DNA from: Solanum dulcamara
Taxonomy: Eukaryota > Streptophyta > Magnoliopsida > Solanales > Solanaceae
NCBI RefSeq assembly: GCF_947179165.1
Contig: NC_077237.1
Span: 61,921,523-61,985,522, forward strand
DNA length: 64,000 bases
Direction of reading: 5' to 3'
Shown here: positions 36,949-49,894 of the stretch, piece after piece
Layout of the letters: each line of letters begins with the position of its first letter
How positions within the stretch are numbered: the first letter of the stretch is position 1
The notes under the pieces: generated by a model
Told to the model about the DNA's origin: nothing
The model's database searches: none
Seen by the model: only the letters and a program-made list of their open reading frames with translations
Position numbers and translations under genes: made by a program

Positions 36949-39052
36949 TGTCACAACCCGAGCCTAAGGCATAGACGTGACACGGCGATCGAAAACCCGA
37001 AGGATTCCAACCAAGCCATCTTAGCATATATTACATACATAAGGTAAAGGAACATGATAAGATAAGCGGAAGAATCTATTCAATAAGAAGTCAAAGGAAA
37101 GTAAACTCCAACCAATCGTCCAAAATGGACTTACATCACGTGCAAAGTCTAAACATGCCTCTAAGTCTATACTTGATGGGGGATTTAGGACAAACTCCTA
37201 TCTCACCCGCATAATAAGAGAAATTCAAGGTAACAACATGAAATAAAAGTCATGTCCTCGGTGAATGATGACTCACCAACTCTTGAAAACTAAACCAACT
37301 CTAGCCACGAATGTGAGGAGCGTGAGCATCATCCGTACCTACATTATGAGACAATGTAGGCAAAATATGCGTTAGTACATAGAATGTACAAAGTATGTGA
37401 CTTATGCATGAACAAGTAATAGGACATGAAAAACATGACATAGGATGCATGACCAATCATAATGAGCATGAGACAAATTAAAAGCATTTGAGATATCATG
37501 AAAACTTATGGTCAATGCATCATAAAACTTCATAGTAAACTTTTCATCTCTTCATGTAACTTATGCGGGATAAGGCCTTTAACCGACATCTTAAAACTAT
37601 GCAAGCTATAACATGGAATCCGATGTAACTCCCACATAAAGAAGAGAGAGGCCACTTGCCAAGGTATACTCCGTGAGAACAACTTTAACATTGTAAGCTA
37701 TACTTGGGTGCACTATCTAGGCCATCAAGGCTACCTACAGGGACAACGTAGTTTTGGGATTTTAGGTTGTTACTATGATTCCTTTGGGTAACTAAATACG
37801 TTACTGGACCGAACCCCACATAAAGTCCTCTTGATTCTTAGTCAATATCCCAACGGAATTTATTAAAAACATTAAAACATCACCATTAACTTCATCATGA
37901 AAATAATCATAGAATATCTCATTAACTTTAGTGATTCATAGAAATTCATAACTTTGGTGAGAATTGTCCTTATCACCATCTTAAACATGATTTTGTGAGA
38001 ATTTTCCTCATCACACCATAATAACTTTCTTGAATCATAATTAATCATCATCATAACTTTAATCATTATATAATCAATCTCAACTTCAATCATAAAAGCT
38101 TTCTTTTGAAAATCATTAAACTCATAATCAAACTCTTGTAAAATCAACTTTGAACTTCATGAAAATCATGATTGAAAATAGATTTATGCGTAGGCATTAA
38201 TAATTCAACTTAATATTATTCAATTCATATAGAAACATGCTTATAATGATCATTGATAATATCTAAGAATGAAATTGAAACATCCCAATATAATTCATCA
38301 AAACTAGGGTTTATAGACAATTGAAATTTGAAGAAAACCTATAGAAAACCTTGGGAATCCATAGGTGAAAGGAACCCATGGATCAATCCCACATACCTTG
38401 GTGAAATCAACTTAGAATTGAAGAGAGACTTTGATGAACTTGAAACCCTAGCTTGAATTTGGAGAGGAACCTTGATAGAATTCTTTGACCTTGCCTTAGA
38501 GAAATTTTGAAGAATGATTTAGAATAGAAGGATTTTTGAAGGGTTGGGTAGTTATAGGCTTGAACTTGGCCATAATTGTGTCTAGATACATTGAATTGAA
38601 CTTTGGAAAAAGACAATATTGCACTTTATTAATTCTGAATTTGGACCTGCGAGTTGGTACCTACGACTCGTCTTCGAGTCGTAGTCTTGACTCGTCTTGT
38701 AGGGTATGTAAAACACTGAGACTTGAGTCTGTGAAAATGTTTCTATGAGTCATTGTTATGACTCGTCAACTGGTCTATGGGTAATAGACTCAATCCGTCT
38801 TGCAGGTTTGAAAAACCTATAAAATATTATCCTCTGAAGTTTTGTTACAAGTCATCCTTATGACTCGACCTGATGAATTGTAGGATCTCTCTGATGTTTT
38901 ACCCTAAACAAGAATAAGGGCTCCCTCTACAACTCATAGAGATAAATCGTAGGAACCTTTATGAATCGTAGAGTGACTTGTGGTTCTTATAGTAAATCAA
39001 CATTTTGAGAATTTCACCTTGGTCCTAACTTTCCAACTTTCGGGGTCTTACA
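36949..39052 (-). repeat. 3' LTR of Element 2, 2104 bp
   Basis: On the plus strand it starts tgtcacaaccc and ends gtcttaca. The polypurine tract of the element (minus-strand aaggggagata) adjoins it at 39053-39065. The word cluster tacgactcgt and variants lies at 38645-38975. Confidence 0.88.
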
Positions 39053-39299
39053 ATATCTCCCCTTGGGAACATTCATCCTCGAATGAGATTAACTTAGCAT
39101 AGATAGAACACAGAGGACTAGCAACTCAACATGAGTATAATTACACCTTAAAATGCATAGAAGATGATTTTTTTTCAAACTTAACATAAATCATGGCTTA
39201 AAATCAACTTTCATGAACATGCATACATATGAATGACATAGGAGGAACTGAATACGTAGGAGTTCAATCAACTTGAATAAGAACAAATTACTACCTTAG

Positions 39300-39990
39300 G
39301 CTTCAGTAGAGGGAAAGAGATATTGGTAACTTTTTATCATATCCACCTCCGCTTCCCAAGTCGCACTCTCTATTTGTTGATTTCTCAACAACATCTTTAC
39401 GGACAAGCCTTCTTTGTTTCTTAGCTTTTTCACTTGCCGGTCTAAGATTTACATCGGAACCTCCTCATAAGTCAAACTCTCTTCAAAACTCACATCTTCC
39501 ATTGGTACAATGAAATTCATATCACCCATAAACTTTCTCAACATAGACATACAAAATACTAGGTGAACCATAGCTAACTCAAATAGAAAATCTAACTCAT
39601 AAGCCATGCCAATACGCCTCAATATCTTATAAGGTCCAACATATCTAGGAATCAATTTCCCGTTCTTACCAAAACGCATTACACCCTTCATGGGTGAAAC
39701 CTTCATATAGATACAATCATCTACCTCAAATTCAAGCTTCTTTTTCCTAACATCCAAATAGGAATTTTGACGATTTTGAGCCATCTTCAATCTCTGCCTT
39801 ATGAGTCTTACCTTTTCCAAAGCATCTATCACCAAATCGGGACTAATCAAGGCCATCTCACCTACTTCAAACCATTCTACAGGGAACCTACATCTTCTCC
39901 CATACAATGCATTAAAAAGAGCCATTAGGATGCTAGAGTGATAACTTTTATTATAGGCAAACTCAATCAACGGTAGATGCTCATCATAAC
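39300..39990 (-). pseudogene. Element 2 integrase C-terminus and chromodomain
   Basis: The minus strand resumes the integrase after the solo LTR with HLPLIEFAYNKSYHSS, then LYGRRCRFPVEWFEVGE. The GPY/F-type segment PRYVGPYKILRRIG follows. After a stop near 39447 the same frame continues through LRNKEGLSVKMLLRN and ATWEAEVDMIKSYQYLFP, a chromodomain-like tail. This places the element among the chromoviruses (Tekay/Del-like). Confidence 0.85.
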
Positions 39991-42900
39991 TGTCACGACC
40001 CAACCCCATAGGCCGCGACTGGGGTCCGACCTAGGCCCCCCGTATCCCTAACTATCAGCTGTGGTCCAATTGAATTATAAATAAAATAATATCATGTAAC
40101 AGTGCCCTACTGGGCGATAACATTTTCATAAACCTGTAGCCCTTTTCGTTTGTATCACAATATGAAAAGGCACGCAAGCCGACAAGGCTGCCATAACATA
40201 ATAACATATATCATATATCATGTAGACCCAGCTGAATGAAACTGACATACACAACCCACATATACATGTCTGCAGACCTCTAAAAATACTAACAACAACA
40301 TATGGTGGGACAGGGCCCCCCGTCGTACCCCTGAATAGACAAAACAATTTTATACATTAATGGTCAGTATCAAAAACTAGGCTCCAATATAATGGAGCCT
40401 CCTCCAGCTGAGTTGAGCAAAATCCTAAGCTGATGGACTCCCAAAACCTGTACCTGTACCTGCGGGCATGAAACGCAGCCCCCGAAGAAAGGGGGTCAGT
40501 ATGATATATGTACTGAGTATGTAAAACATAACATAATACAACTAGAAGCATATCTGAGATAGAGGAACAGGGGATAAGATATCAAATCAGAAACCTGTAC
40601 CTGTACTTTGTGAATTATAAAAACATGCATGTTCGAATCATATCATATAGCCGGCCCTTTCGGGGGTCCGGTGAATCACCTCTGTAAAACCATCATGGCC
40701 CCAGTGCCATCACCACCTTATTACAACACAACATAATATATATATACATACGTATCCCGACCCTCTAGTGAGGGGCTCGGTGGACAATGCAGTAAATTAT
40801 GCACGATTACTATTCCCGGCCTGGGACTTGGTGAAAGAAGTGCTACAGTATACACGAGTAGAGTAGTGAGCAACTATATGCAATTTAAATCATTATTGGA
40901 GACTCAATAGAATAAGAAAGTTAAGCTTTTGTTTGAGGACCCAAATAACGGTGTAGTCATCTCGAGTGTCCTCTAAATGCCATTATGGGCTGCCTTAAAA
41001 GTAATCTCAGGGACCCTAGATATGTATTAACATAGGGACAAATCATTTATGGAATCAAAAACACTTAGTCTCATATAGTCCTTAAGACTTGGAGCCTATA
41101 CATTTGGTACCTTTTTAACATATAAAAGTTTCCAGGGAAATGGTTCAACTACTATCAGAGTTCGATATTCAAAAGTAAATAGGAGATATTAAGAATGGAG
41201 TTACTTCGGAGCTCACATCATATTTAACTTACAACTAAGACATGCCAGAAAAAAAAGAGAGTAAATCTATAGTCTGTACTTTCCTTCAGGTGGTTATTAT
41301 ATACATATTTCATACTCGGCCCATCCTGGGGCTCGGTGAACAACTATGTCATCATAATCTCATTTTCATACCAAGTACATATCAAGGTAAAGGAAAGATA
41401 GTTTCCCATACACTACTCTTTAGCACGTAGAAGCCTTAATAGGCAATGCTCAATTCTTGCAGGGGTGTCAACACCTAACTGTAGTTAGGGATTATGAGGC
41501 ATACCTGGAGTTCTGGAAATGGAATTATCCCCGCATTCCACATACAATTCACTTAAGGCTAAGATTTGCAAAAAGGAAAGAAAGATAGTTGTACGTACTT
41601 ATACCAAAATATGCCAAGAAAAAGCTTTACATACCTCGTACGAGTCACTCTTTGTCACATTTGCCTTGTCGTCCTTTGAACCTATTCAACCTGGAAGTAA
41701 TACGAATATTAACCCTCTTGAATTTCCATCACCTTCAGTTGCACCTTAGTATTCATGGAATCTATTTCCTTGATCGTTTCCTCAACTAGTTCTTTAATTA
41801 GTTAAGGCGTTAACGAAAATTGGGCAGCACCTCCCCTATAATGTGCCCTATCTAAATTTCCAATCACACCCCTAATAACTACAGCCAACAAATAACAACA
41901 ACCTGCAACATATATACAAGCAATTCACACCAACATTACACAATACAAACCCCAAACAACTCACTCAAAACTATCAAAACTTGAATTCTGGACAGCTTAC
42001 TGCTTTACCTTATCGCTTTATTGCGAAGGGGTAATTGAGGAAAACAGGATTTACTTCCTCCATGAAATTTATAGAAATGTGTCTTAGGGTCGCATAAAAT
42101 TTTGAATCACCCCTACATAAATTTTTTACAAAAAGATATGCCCAAAATACCAACAGCAGTCCGTGTAAGATTTCCAAAACCAATATCTGGGCAGTACCTC
42201 CTCTACACTTCATCACCTCTTTTCGAGAAGATAAAAGCAAAAATGGATTTTAAAGTCTAAATTAAAGTTATATACCTATGAAATAAATTTCCAAAACATA
42301 TTGAATCACCCGAAACGAAGCTGTACACAAGAAGTTATACCAATATTACTAACAATAGTCCCTTCCAAAAACGGGTTTGTTAACTAGTTCTTAACATTTT
42401 GTCTCTTTGTTCTTTCAACTTTCGCTCAAGTTCCAAGCTGAAGAATTAATTCTGTAGACATCGTAAGATACATATATACATCTCCATGGGTTTAGGAACA
42501 TCATAGATAATTAATTCATGGAGGAAAAGTGAAGAACTCACCTTTAATTCTTCTAAACCATGGCTGCCTCCTTCCCTTCTTCTTCTCCACGTTTTTCTCT
42601 CTATGTTTTGGGCTGATTTTTGGATAAATAATGACTTAAGAGTCATTAACATACATATATATGGTTCCTTAGGAAGTGACACGTTCCATCCCCTAAGGGT
42701 GACACATGTCAAGCCCTTATTAGGCCACGAATCCATACCTAGCCTCCAAGGCTGCCACGTGGTGGTGGGGGTCCACCCCTACCCCAAGAAGGTGGGTCAC
42801 CTACTTGACCCCAAGCAGGTAGGTCACCTACTTGCTTGAGGTGCTTCCATGTGTCGCCTTCTCCTCTTCCTCGTGGGTTCATAATCTCGTCTTATTTTAA

Positions 42901-43186
42901 GAGCCTATGTAATTCGTGCTACATAAGCTTGGTATATCCTCAAGTAGCTTAGGTATGTAAGACTTCTAAGCTAGTAGATTACGTAGGTAGTTCGAGTCCT
43001 ACGACTCATTTCTTGGCCTCCAACTCATTCTAGATTCCTACGATTCTATTTCCAACCTTCTCTCTCACGGGGTTCACATTCATCTTTCCTTAGAGTTGTT
43101 TGATGATGTCGTAGCGTATCCGGCTTACATGATAATGTCTAAGGAACTTGTAAGAAATTCCGAGTTTAAAAGTGTGGGGTGTAATA
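39991..43186 (-). repeat. Solo LTR, family 3, nested in the Element 2 integrase, 3196 bp
   Basis: It has a perfect 5-bp TSD ataac at 39986-39990 and 43187-43191. The plus strand starts tgtcacgaccc and ends gggtgtaata (terminal CA mutated). The sequence corresponds in reverse to the Element 3 LTRs at 51286-54734, for example gggttgggtcgtgaca and the aagtaggtgac repeats near 42785-42835. There is no internal region, so it is a solo LTR. Integrase reading is continuous across it. Confidence 0.92.
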
Positions 43187-43191
43187 ATAAC

Positions 43192-43552
43192 TTCCTTTAA
43201 AATCAATAACACATGCCCTCAACATATCTTTTAAAGTTTGAATCGTTCTTTCGGCTTGACTATCGCTTTTAGGAAGTAAAGAAGTAGTTAACTTAACCTT
43301 TGTACCAAGATCCTTTTGAAACGACTTCCAAAAGTGCAAAGTGAATTGAATACCTCGATCCGATATAATGGACAGGAGAACACCATGTAGTCTTACCAAC
43401 TCATGAACATATAATTTAGCATAATCTTTGGCACCATAGGAAGTCTTAACCGGTAGAAAATGAGCCGACTTATTAATTCGATCTACAATAATACAAATGG
43501 AATCAGTTTGTTTCTTAGAACGAGGCAAACCCATCACAAAGTCCATATTCAC
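43192..43552 (-). pseudogene. Element 2 integrase catalytic core
   Basis: The DDE residues are visible on the minus strand in IIVDRINKSAHFLP, IISDRGIQFT and SQAERTIQTL. It is cut at VIDFKGS by the family-3 solo LTR and continues at 39990. Confidence 0.88.
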
Positions 43553-43599
43553 ATCCTCCCACTTCCAACCAGGAATTTAAATGTATTGGGCTAAACCTC

Positions 43600-44148
43600 C
43601 CAATTTTTGGTGCTCAATTTTAACTTATTGACAATTTGAACACTTAGCTATAAACTCCGCTATGTCCTTCTTTATGCCACTCCACCAATATACTTCTGTA
43701 AATCACGATACATCTTGGTGGATCCTGGATGAATTGAATACCGAGAACTATGGGTCTCATTAGATATCAACTCTCTGAACCCATCAACATTAGGAACACA
43801 CAAACAACCTTCGTAGCGAAGTACACCATCTCCCTTTTGGGAGAAAGCCTCAATGGATTTTTTGGCGACCAAATTCTTAAATTCAACCAACACTGAATCA
43901 TTGTCTTGGTTAGCCTCAATGTCCTCTATAAGAGATAATTTTGAACCGTTATGAACAAGAATGCCTCCATCATTGGAATCGACCAACCGTACTCCTAAAC
44001 GATCCAATCTATGCACATCCCTAACCAACTCTTTCTTGCCTTCCTCAACATGAGAAATACTATTCATGGACAATCTACTTAGTGCATCGGCAACCACATT
44101 AGCTTTACCTGGATGGTACAACACACTATTATCATAGTATATCAACAA
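43600..44148 (-). pseudogene. Element 2 RNase H end, linker and integrase zinc-binding region
   Basis: The minus strand contains YHPGKANVVADALSRLSM and the linker. HSSRYSIHPGSTKMYRDL then supplies the His pair, and after a frame change FIAKCSNCQ supplies the Cys pair of the HHCC integrase domain. Confidence 0.85.
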
Positions 44149-44543
44149 TTCAAGTCATCTCCTTTGCCGAAGATTCAAGTCTTTTTGCTTAAACACATAT
44201 TGTAAACTCTTATGGTCGGTAAAACAATCCTCATGGACACCATAAAGATAGTTTCTCCAAATCATTAAGAAAACACAATCGCCGCTAGCTCCAAGTCATG
44301 AGTTGGATAGTTTCTGTCATGCACCTTAAGTTTCCTAGAAGCATAGGCTATTAACTTACCACATTGTATCAAAACACAACTAAGACCAACCCTTGAAATA
44401 TCACAATACACAACAAAACCATCATACCCTTCCGGCAAAGTCAAAATAGGAGCAGTAGTAAGATGATCTTTCAACTTTTGAAAAGTCTTCTCACAAGCTT
44501 CCAACCATTGGAACTTTACTTTCTTTTGAGTTAACATAGTCAA
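44149..44543 (-). pseudogene. Element 2 RNase H
   Basis: [19 protein letters not shown], then [20 protein letters not shown] and [14 protein letters not shown], are visible on the minus strand. They are followed by a stop and frame change before the [13 protein letters not shown] part (about 44200). Confidence 0.85.
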
Positions 44544-45138
44544 AGGTTATGAAATTGAGGAAAACCCTTCCACAAACCTTCTATAATATTCAGCTAGGAC
44601 CAAGAAACTTCTAATATCCGAAGGGGACAATGGTCAAGGTCAATTCTTCACCACCTCGATTTTCTAAGAATCAACTATAATTCTAAACCTCCCTAAGCCA
44701 AAAGTCACACTTATTGAATTTGGCAAATAATTGCTTGTTCCTTAGAGTTTGCAACACAATCCTTAAGTGACTAGCATGATCCTCCTCATTTCGTGAGTAA
44801 ACCAAAATGTCATCAATGAACACAATTGCAAACATGTCCAAATATTATTTGAACACCCTATTCATAAAGTCCATGAATGCTATGGGAGCATTGGTCAAAC
44901 CAAATGACATAACTAAAAACTCATAATGGCCATAGCTTATACGAAAAGTAATCTTGGGAACATCACACTCCCTCACCCTTAGTTGGTGATAACCGGAATG
45001 GAGGTCAATCTTAGAGAGTTAACTTTCCCCTTGCAATTGGTCAAACAAATGATCTATTCTCAAAATCAGATATTTATTCTTGATGGTTACTTTGTTCAAT
45101 TGCCGATAGTCAATGCACCCTATGGGGATATACTTGGT
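44544..45138 (-). pseudogene. Element 2 reverse transcriptase, frameshifted
   Basis: Readable in pieces on the minus strand: a [12 protein letters not shown] trace near 44790, [10 protein letters not shown] near 44810 and the [14 protein letters not shown] region near 44900. Then [14 protein letters not shown] residues lie near 44570. No frame stays open for more than about 60 codons. Confidence 0.75.
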
Positions 45139-45950
45139 CTAATGAAACCTTTTTCTAACAAGTATTTCAATTGATCCTTCAACTCTTTTAGTTCCCAGAG
45201 ACATTTGATAAGGAGGAATAAAAATAGGTTGAGTATCGGGAAGAAAGCCTATGGAAAAGTCAATTTCCTTTTTGGGATAAACACCGGGTAGATTATTGAG
45301 AAACACATCTGGAATCTCATTAACAACAGGAACTGACTCTAGAGTAAGGGCTTCAGAATTCGTATCCCTAACCCTCACAAGATGGTAGATGAAACCTTTT
45401 GAAATCATTTTCAAGAGCTTTAAGTCATGACATGAATTGACCTTTGAACACAAAGTTATTACCCTTCCATTCTAAGAGCAGGTCATTCGGAAATTGAAAC
45501 TTAACCACTCAGGTTCTGCAATAAATAGAAGCATAACATCCATATACCTAATCCATACCAAGGATAATACCAAAATTGATCATATCAAGCTCAACTAAAT
45601 CACATGAGTTAACTTTGAGGAAAATCGAGACCAGACAATTTCTAGACTCTTTTAGCCATAATCAACTCATATACAAGAGTATAAGCGGATAAAGTCTCTA
45701 ACAATATTTTAGGGCTAACATCGAATCTCATGGACACATAAGGAGTAAAAAAAGACAAATTTACACCCGGATCAAGCAAGGCATAAAAATCATAGTGAAA
45801 GACCCGTAACATACCAGCAATAACATTGGGAGTCTCCTCTACCTCTTACCTACCATGAAAAGCATAAAACTGATTGTTGCGTTGAGCACCCTTTGGTTGT
45901 ACTTGAGGACCTTGTTGCACTTGGACTTCATGAGAAACTTGGCCTTGAGT
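45139..45950 (-). pseudogene. Element 2 protease and RT linker
   Basis: The minus-strand ORF 45139-45453 holds the linker to RT (SVPVVNEIPDVFLNNLPGV and FLPDTQPIFIPPYQM). The protease region upstream (45454-45850) is readable only in short pieces with stops. Confidence 0.75.
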
Positions 45951-47040
45951 ATGATCATATTTGACCTTACACTCCTTAGCATGATGACCCAGATTTCCAT
46001 ATCAATAGCATACATTCAAACCCACTAGACACTCTCCCTTGTGATTCTTTCCACATTTCTTGCTTGCGGGGGTAACTTGGACTATAGGACCACCTCCTTG
46101 AGGCTTAGGATTAGGCACCCTATACTTTTAATCCTTGGAGTAGTAGCATTTGAATATCCTTGTTCGAAATACTTTTGGCAAAAATGAAAATGCCTACTAC
46201 TTTCGGACATAGTATGAGAGGAATCACCACCGTCGGTCCTTGCCCTCTTAGACTCCTTAGTTTTCTCCTTTAGCTTTTCACCCTCTATTTTTTCCTCATA
46301 GGTCATAATTATAGATATGTCCATTTACTAAATCAACATGGTCATCTTACATTTCTTAAAAACTAAATCTGACACACCTGACATGAACTTGCTCATACGA
46401 ACTCTTGGGTCAGCAACCATGAATGGAGTATATTTTGAAAATTGAGTGAAATTAAGGGAATACTCCCTCACACTCATACCATCTTTCTTAATATTGATGA
46501 ACTCTTATATCTTACCCTCACTCAAATCAAATGGGAAAACGTGATCAAGAAATAATCCTTTAAATTACTCCTAACACACAAGATCTGCCTCTCTCAGCCT
46601 CTCACTCTTTCATTGATCAAACCAAATTCGAGAAACAACATTCAATTGATAAGTAGACAAATCTGTCCTCTATACGAGGCTAATCCCCATAATCTCCAAA
46701 ATCTTATGAATGCTATTAACAAACTATTATGGATCTTCATCCACCATAGAACCTGAAAACTCTAGAGGATTTATCCTCATAAAGTAACGAACCCTTCTTG
46801 CCACCATACCAACACTTGGGTTTACGGGAGCAACCATCTCACGATTGGCTTGTGCCTTCACATATTGAGCAAGTACTTAGAAGGCCACTCGAAAGTCAGC
46901 ATTGGAGACTTGGTCATTCAAGGGATCATTTAGAGCTTGTTTCTCCTCCCAGATCACATTCCTTCAAGCGGTGTGTCTTCGTGGAGGTATTTTCTGAAAT
47001 TTCAAAGAACAAGCATTAGAGGAAAAGACTTAGTATACCT
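45951..47040 (-). pseudogene. Element 2 gag, decayed
   Basis: The minus strand near 46960 reads LNDQVSNADFRVAF, then [15 protein letters not shown] and [17 protein letters not shown]. The zinc-knuckle region near 46000 reads CGKNHKGEC, with the second knuckle broken by a stop. Several in-frame stops are present. Confidence 0.8.
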
Positions 47041-47189
47041 ATCTACCATACGACATAGTTATAAATGAAGTGAGATTTTTCTAAGATGCTTTATAGACTC
47101 TTATTCATAAATTTGGTGCACTTCACACCAATCAAAGATATCCTAAATAATGTGGCATGTTAGACTCCCTAGGACGCTCCTAAACCTTG

Positions 47190-47202
47190 TGCTCTAATAA
47201 CA
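47190..47202 (-). other. Element 2 primer-binding site, diverged
   Basis: The minus strand just downstream of the 5' LTR reads gttgttattagagc, a mutated form of tggtatcagagc (initiator tRNA-Met type). Confidence 0.6.
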
Positions 47203-47206
47203 ACTT

Positions 47207-49323
47207 TGTCACGATCTGAGCCTAGGGCCTAGATGTGACACGGTGATTAAGAACCCGAAGGATCCCAAGCAAGCCATATTAGCATACATTGCATACATAA
47301 GGTAAAATAAAATGATAAGATAAGTGGAAGAATCTATTCAGCAAGAAGTCAAAGGAAAGTAAACTCCAACCAATCGTCCAAAATAGACTTACATCACTTG
47401 CAACGTCTAAACATACCTCTAAGTCTATACTTGATGGGGCATTTAGGAAAAGCTCCTATCTCACCCGAATCATAAGAGAAAGTCAAGGTAACAACATGAA
47501 ATAAAAATCATGTCCTTAGTGAATTAGGACTCACCAACTCTTGAAAACTAAACCAACTCTAGACACGAATGTGAGGAGTGTGAGTATCGTCCGTCCCTAT
47601 ATTATGAGACAATGTAGGCAAAATATGTGTTAGTACATAGATGGTACTAAGTATGTGAGTTATGAATAAAAAAGTAATAGGACATGAACAACATGACATA
47701 GGATTTATGACCAATCATAATGAGCATGAGATAACTTAAACACATTTGAGATAACATGAAAACATATGGTTAATGCATCATAAAACTTCATAGTAAACTT
47801 TTCATTTTTTCATAACTTGTGTGGGATAAGACCTTTAACCGGCATCTTAAGACTATACGAAATACAACATAGAATCCAATGTAACTCCCACATAGAGAAG
47901 AGAGAGTCTACTTGCCAATGTAGACTCCTTGAGAACATCTTTAACTTTGTAAGCTATACGTGGATCCACTAGCTAGGCCATAAAGGTAACCTATAGGGGC
48001 AATATAGCTTTAGGACTTTAGGTTGCTACTAGGATTTTCTTGGGTAACTAACTACGTTACCGGATCGAACCCCACCTAAAATTCCTCGATTCTTAACCAA
48101 TATCCCAATGGAATTCATTAAAAAATCAAAACATCACCATTAACTTCATCATGAAAATAATCATAGAATAGTTCATTAACTTTAGTGATTCATAGGAATC
48201 CATAACTTTGGTTATAATTGTCCTTATCACCATTTTAAATATGCTTGTTTGAGAATTGTCTTTATCACACCATAATAACTTTCTTGGATCATAATTGGTC
48301 ATCATTATAACCTTCATCATTATATCATCAATTTCAACTTCATTCATAGAAAGCTTTCTCTTGAAAATTAGTGAACTCATAATTAAACTCATGTAAAATC
48401 ATCTTTGAACTTCATAATCATGATTGAAAATAGCTTTTGGCATGAGAATTCATAATTCAACCTAAAATTATGCAATTCAAATAGAAACATGCTTATAATG
48501 ATGATTGATAACATCTAAGAATGAAATTTAAATAGTCCAATGTAATTAATCAAAACTAGGGTTAATAGATAATTGAAATTTGAAGAAAATATTAAAAAAA
48601 CCTTGGGACTCCATGGGTAAAAGGCACCCATGAATCAATCCCCACATAACTTGGTGAAATCAACTTAGAATTAAAGAGATACCTTGATGAACTTGAAATA
48701 CTAGCTTGTAATTTGGAGAGAAACCTTGAGAGAATTCTTTGAACTTTCCTTAGAGAAATTTTGAAGATTGATTTAGAATAGAGGGAATTTTGAAGGGTTG
48801 GGTAGTTATAGGATTTAACTTGGACATAATAGTGTCTAGATACATTGAATCAAATTTTGGGAAAAGACAATACCGCCTTTCATTAATTCCAGATTTGGAC
48901 CTACTAGTTGGTACCTACAACTCATCTTCGAGTTGTAGTCTTGACTTGTTTTGCACGGTATGAAAGTCCCTGAGACTTGATTCTCTTTAGATACTTCTAC
49001 AAGTCATTGTTATAACTCGATCTGTCCTACAGGTCTAAAAAATTTGCAAAATATTAGCCTATGAAGTTTTGTTACGAGTCATCCTTACGACTTATTGATA
49101 GGATTATGACTCATCCTAATGAGTTATAGGATATCTCTCAAGTTTTACCCCAAACACACACAAGGGCTCCCTCTAAGACTCATCTCTACGAGTCATAGGA
49201 AGACTCATCTCTACGAGTCGTAGAAACGTCTTTGAATTGTAGAGTGACTCATGGTTCTTGAAGTCAGTCAATATTTTGAGAATTTCTCCTTGGTCCCAAC
49301 TTTTAAAATTCTGGGCTCTTACA
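47207..49323 (-). repeat. 5' LTR of Element 2, 2117 bp
   Basis: The plus strand starts tgtcacgatctg and ends gctcttaca. It aligns along its length with 36949-39052 but with frequent substitutions and small indels, so the insertion is old. The word cluster lies at about 48900-49235. Confidence 0.88.
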
Positions 49324-49794
49324 CTTGAATTATTAAAAGATTATGACATGAGTGCTCTTTACCATCCAGGAAAGGCAAATATGGTTGCCGACGTCCTTAG
49401 TAGATTGTCCATGAATAGATTTTTCCATATTAAGGATGAGAAAAAGGAGTTGGTTCATGATATGCATAGACTAGCTTGTTTGGGTGTTCATTAAGTTGAT
49501 TTAAAGGATGATGGTATTATTGTGCAACATGGCTCAAAATTTCCTCTTCTGTATGTGAAGGTGAAACAAGATAGTAATCCTTCTTTGGTCATATTGAAAA
49601 AAGAAGATTCAGAAAAATCTATCGAGGCTTTCTCCTATGATGGAGATGGTATAGTTTGTTATCAAGTTTGTTTATGTGTTCATGACATTGATGGTTTGAG
49701 GCAATATATTTAATCAAAATCACATAGTCCTCGATATTTAATTCACTTGGGATCTACTAAGATGTACCATGATTTGAGGGAATTCTATTGGTGG
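49324..49794 (+). pseudogene. Element 1 RNase H end and linker, resumed after Element 2
   Basis: It starts with ELLKDYDMSALYHPGKAN, directly continuing QRRWV at 36948 once one copy of the target repeat is removed. VLSRLSMNRFFHIKDEKKEL and the linker follow, with stops near 49494 and 49713. Confidence 0.85.
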
Positions 49795-49803
49795 AATGTC
49801 ATA

Positions 49804-49885
49804 CAACAACAACAACAACAACCCAGTGAAATCCCACATCGTGGGGTCTGGGGAGGGTAGAGTGTACGCATACCTGACTCCTACC
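49804..49885 (-). mobile_element. 5'-truncated Au-type SINE inside the Element 1 integrase
   Basis: A perfect 9-bp direct repeat aatgtcata lies at 49795-49803 and 49886-49894. On the minus strand the sequence runs through tctaccctccccagacccca to a (TTG)n tail. That is the 3' end of the Au SINE family common in Solanaceae. Only about 82 bp remain. The integrase reading is continuous when it is skipped. Confidence 0.87.
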
Positions 49886-49894
49886 AATGTCATA

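Larger units (their letters stand above)
36949..49323 (-). mobile_element. Element 2: Ty3/gypsy chromovirus, reverse orientation, 12.4 kb including a nested solo LTR
   Basis: LTRs at both ends (36949-39052 and 47207-49323) share sequence throughout. gag, protease, RT, RNase H, integrase and a chromodomain run from right to left between them. The flanking 5-bp repeats are gttga (36944-36948) and cttga (49324-49328), with one base diverged. It lies inside the RNase H of Element 1 and contains a solo LTR of family 3 in its integrase. All genes carry stops or frameshifts. Confidence 0.9.
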
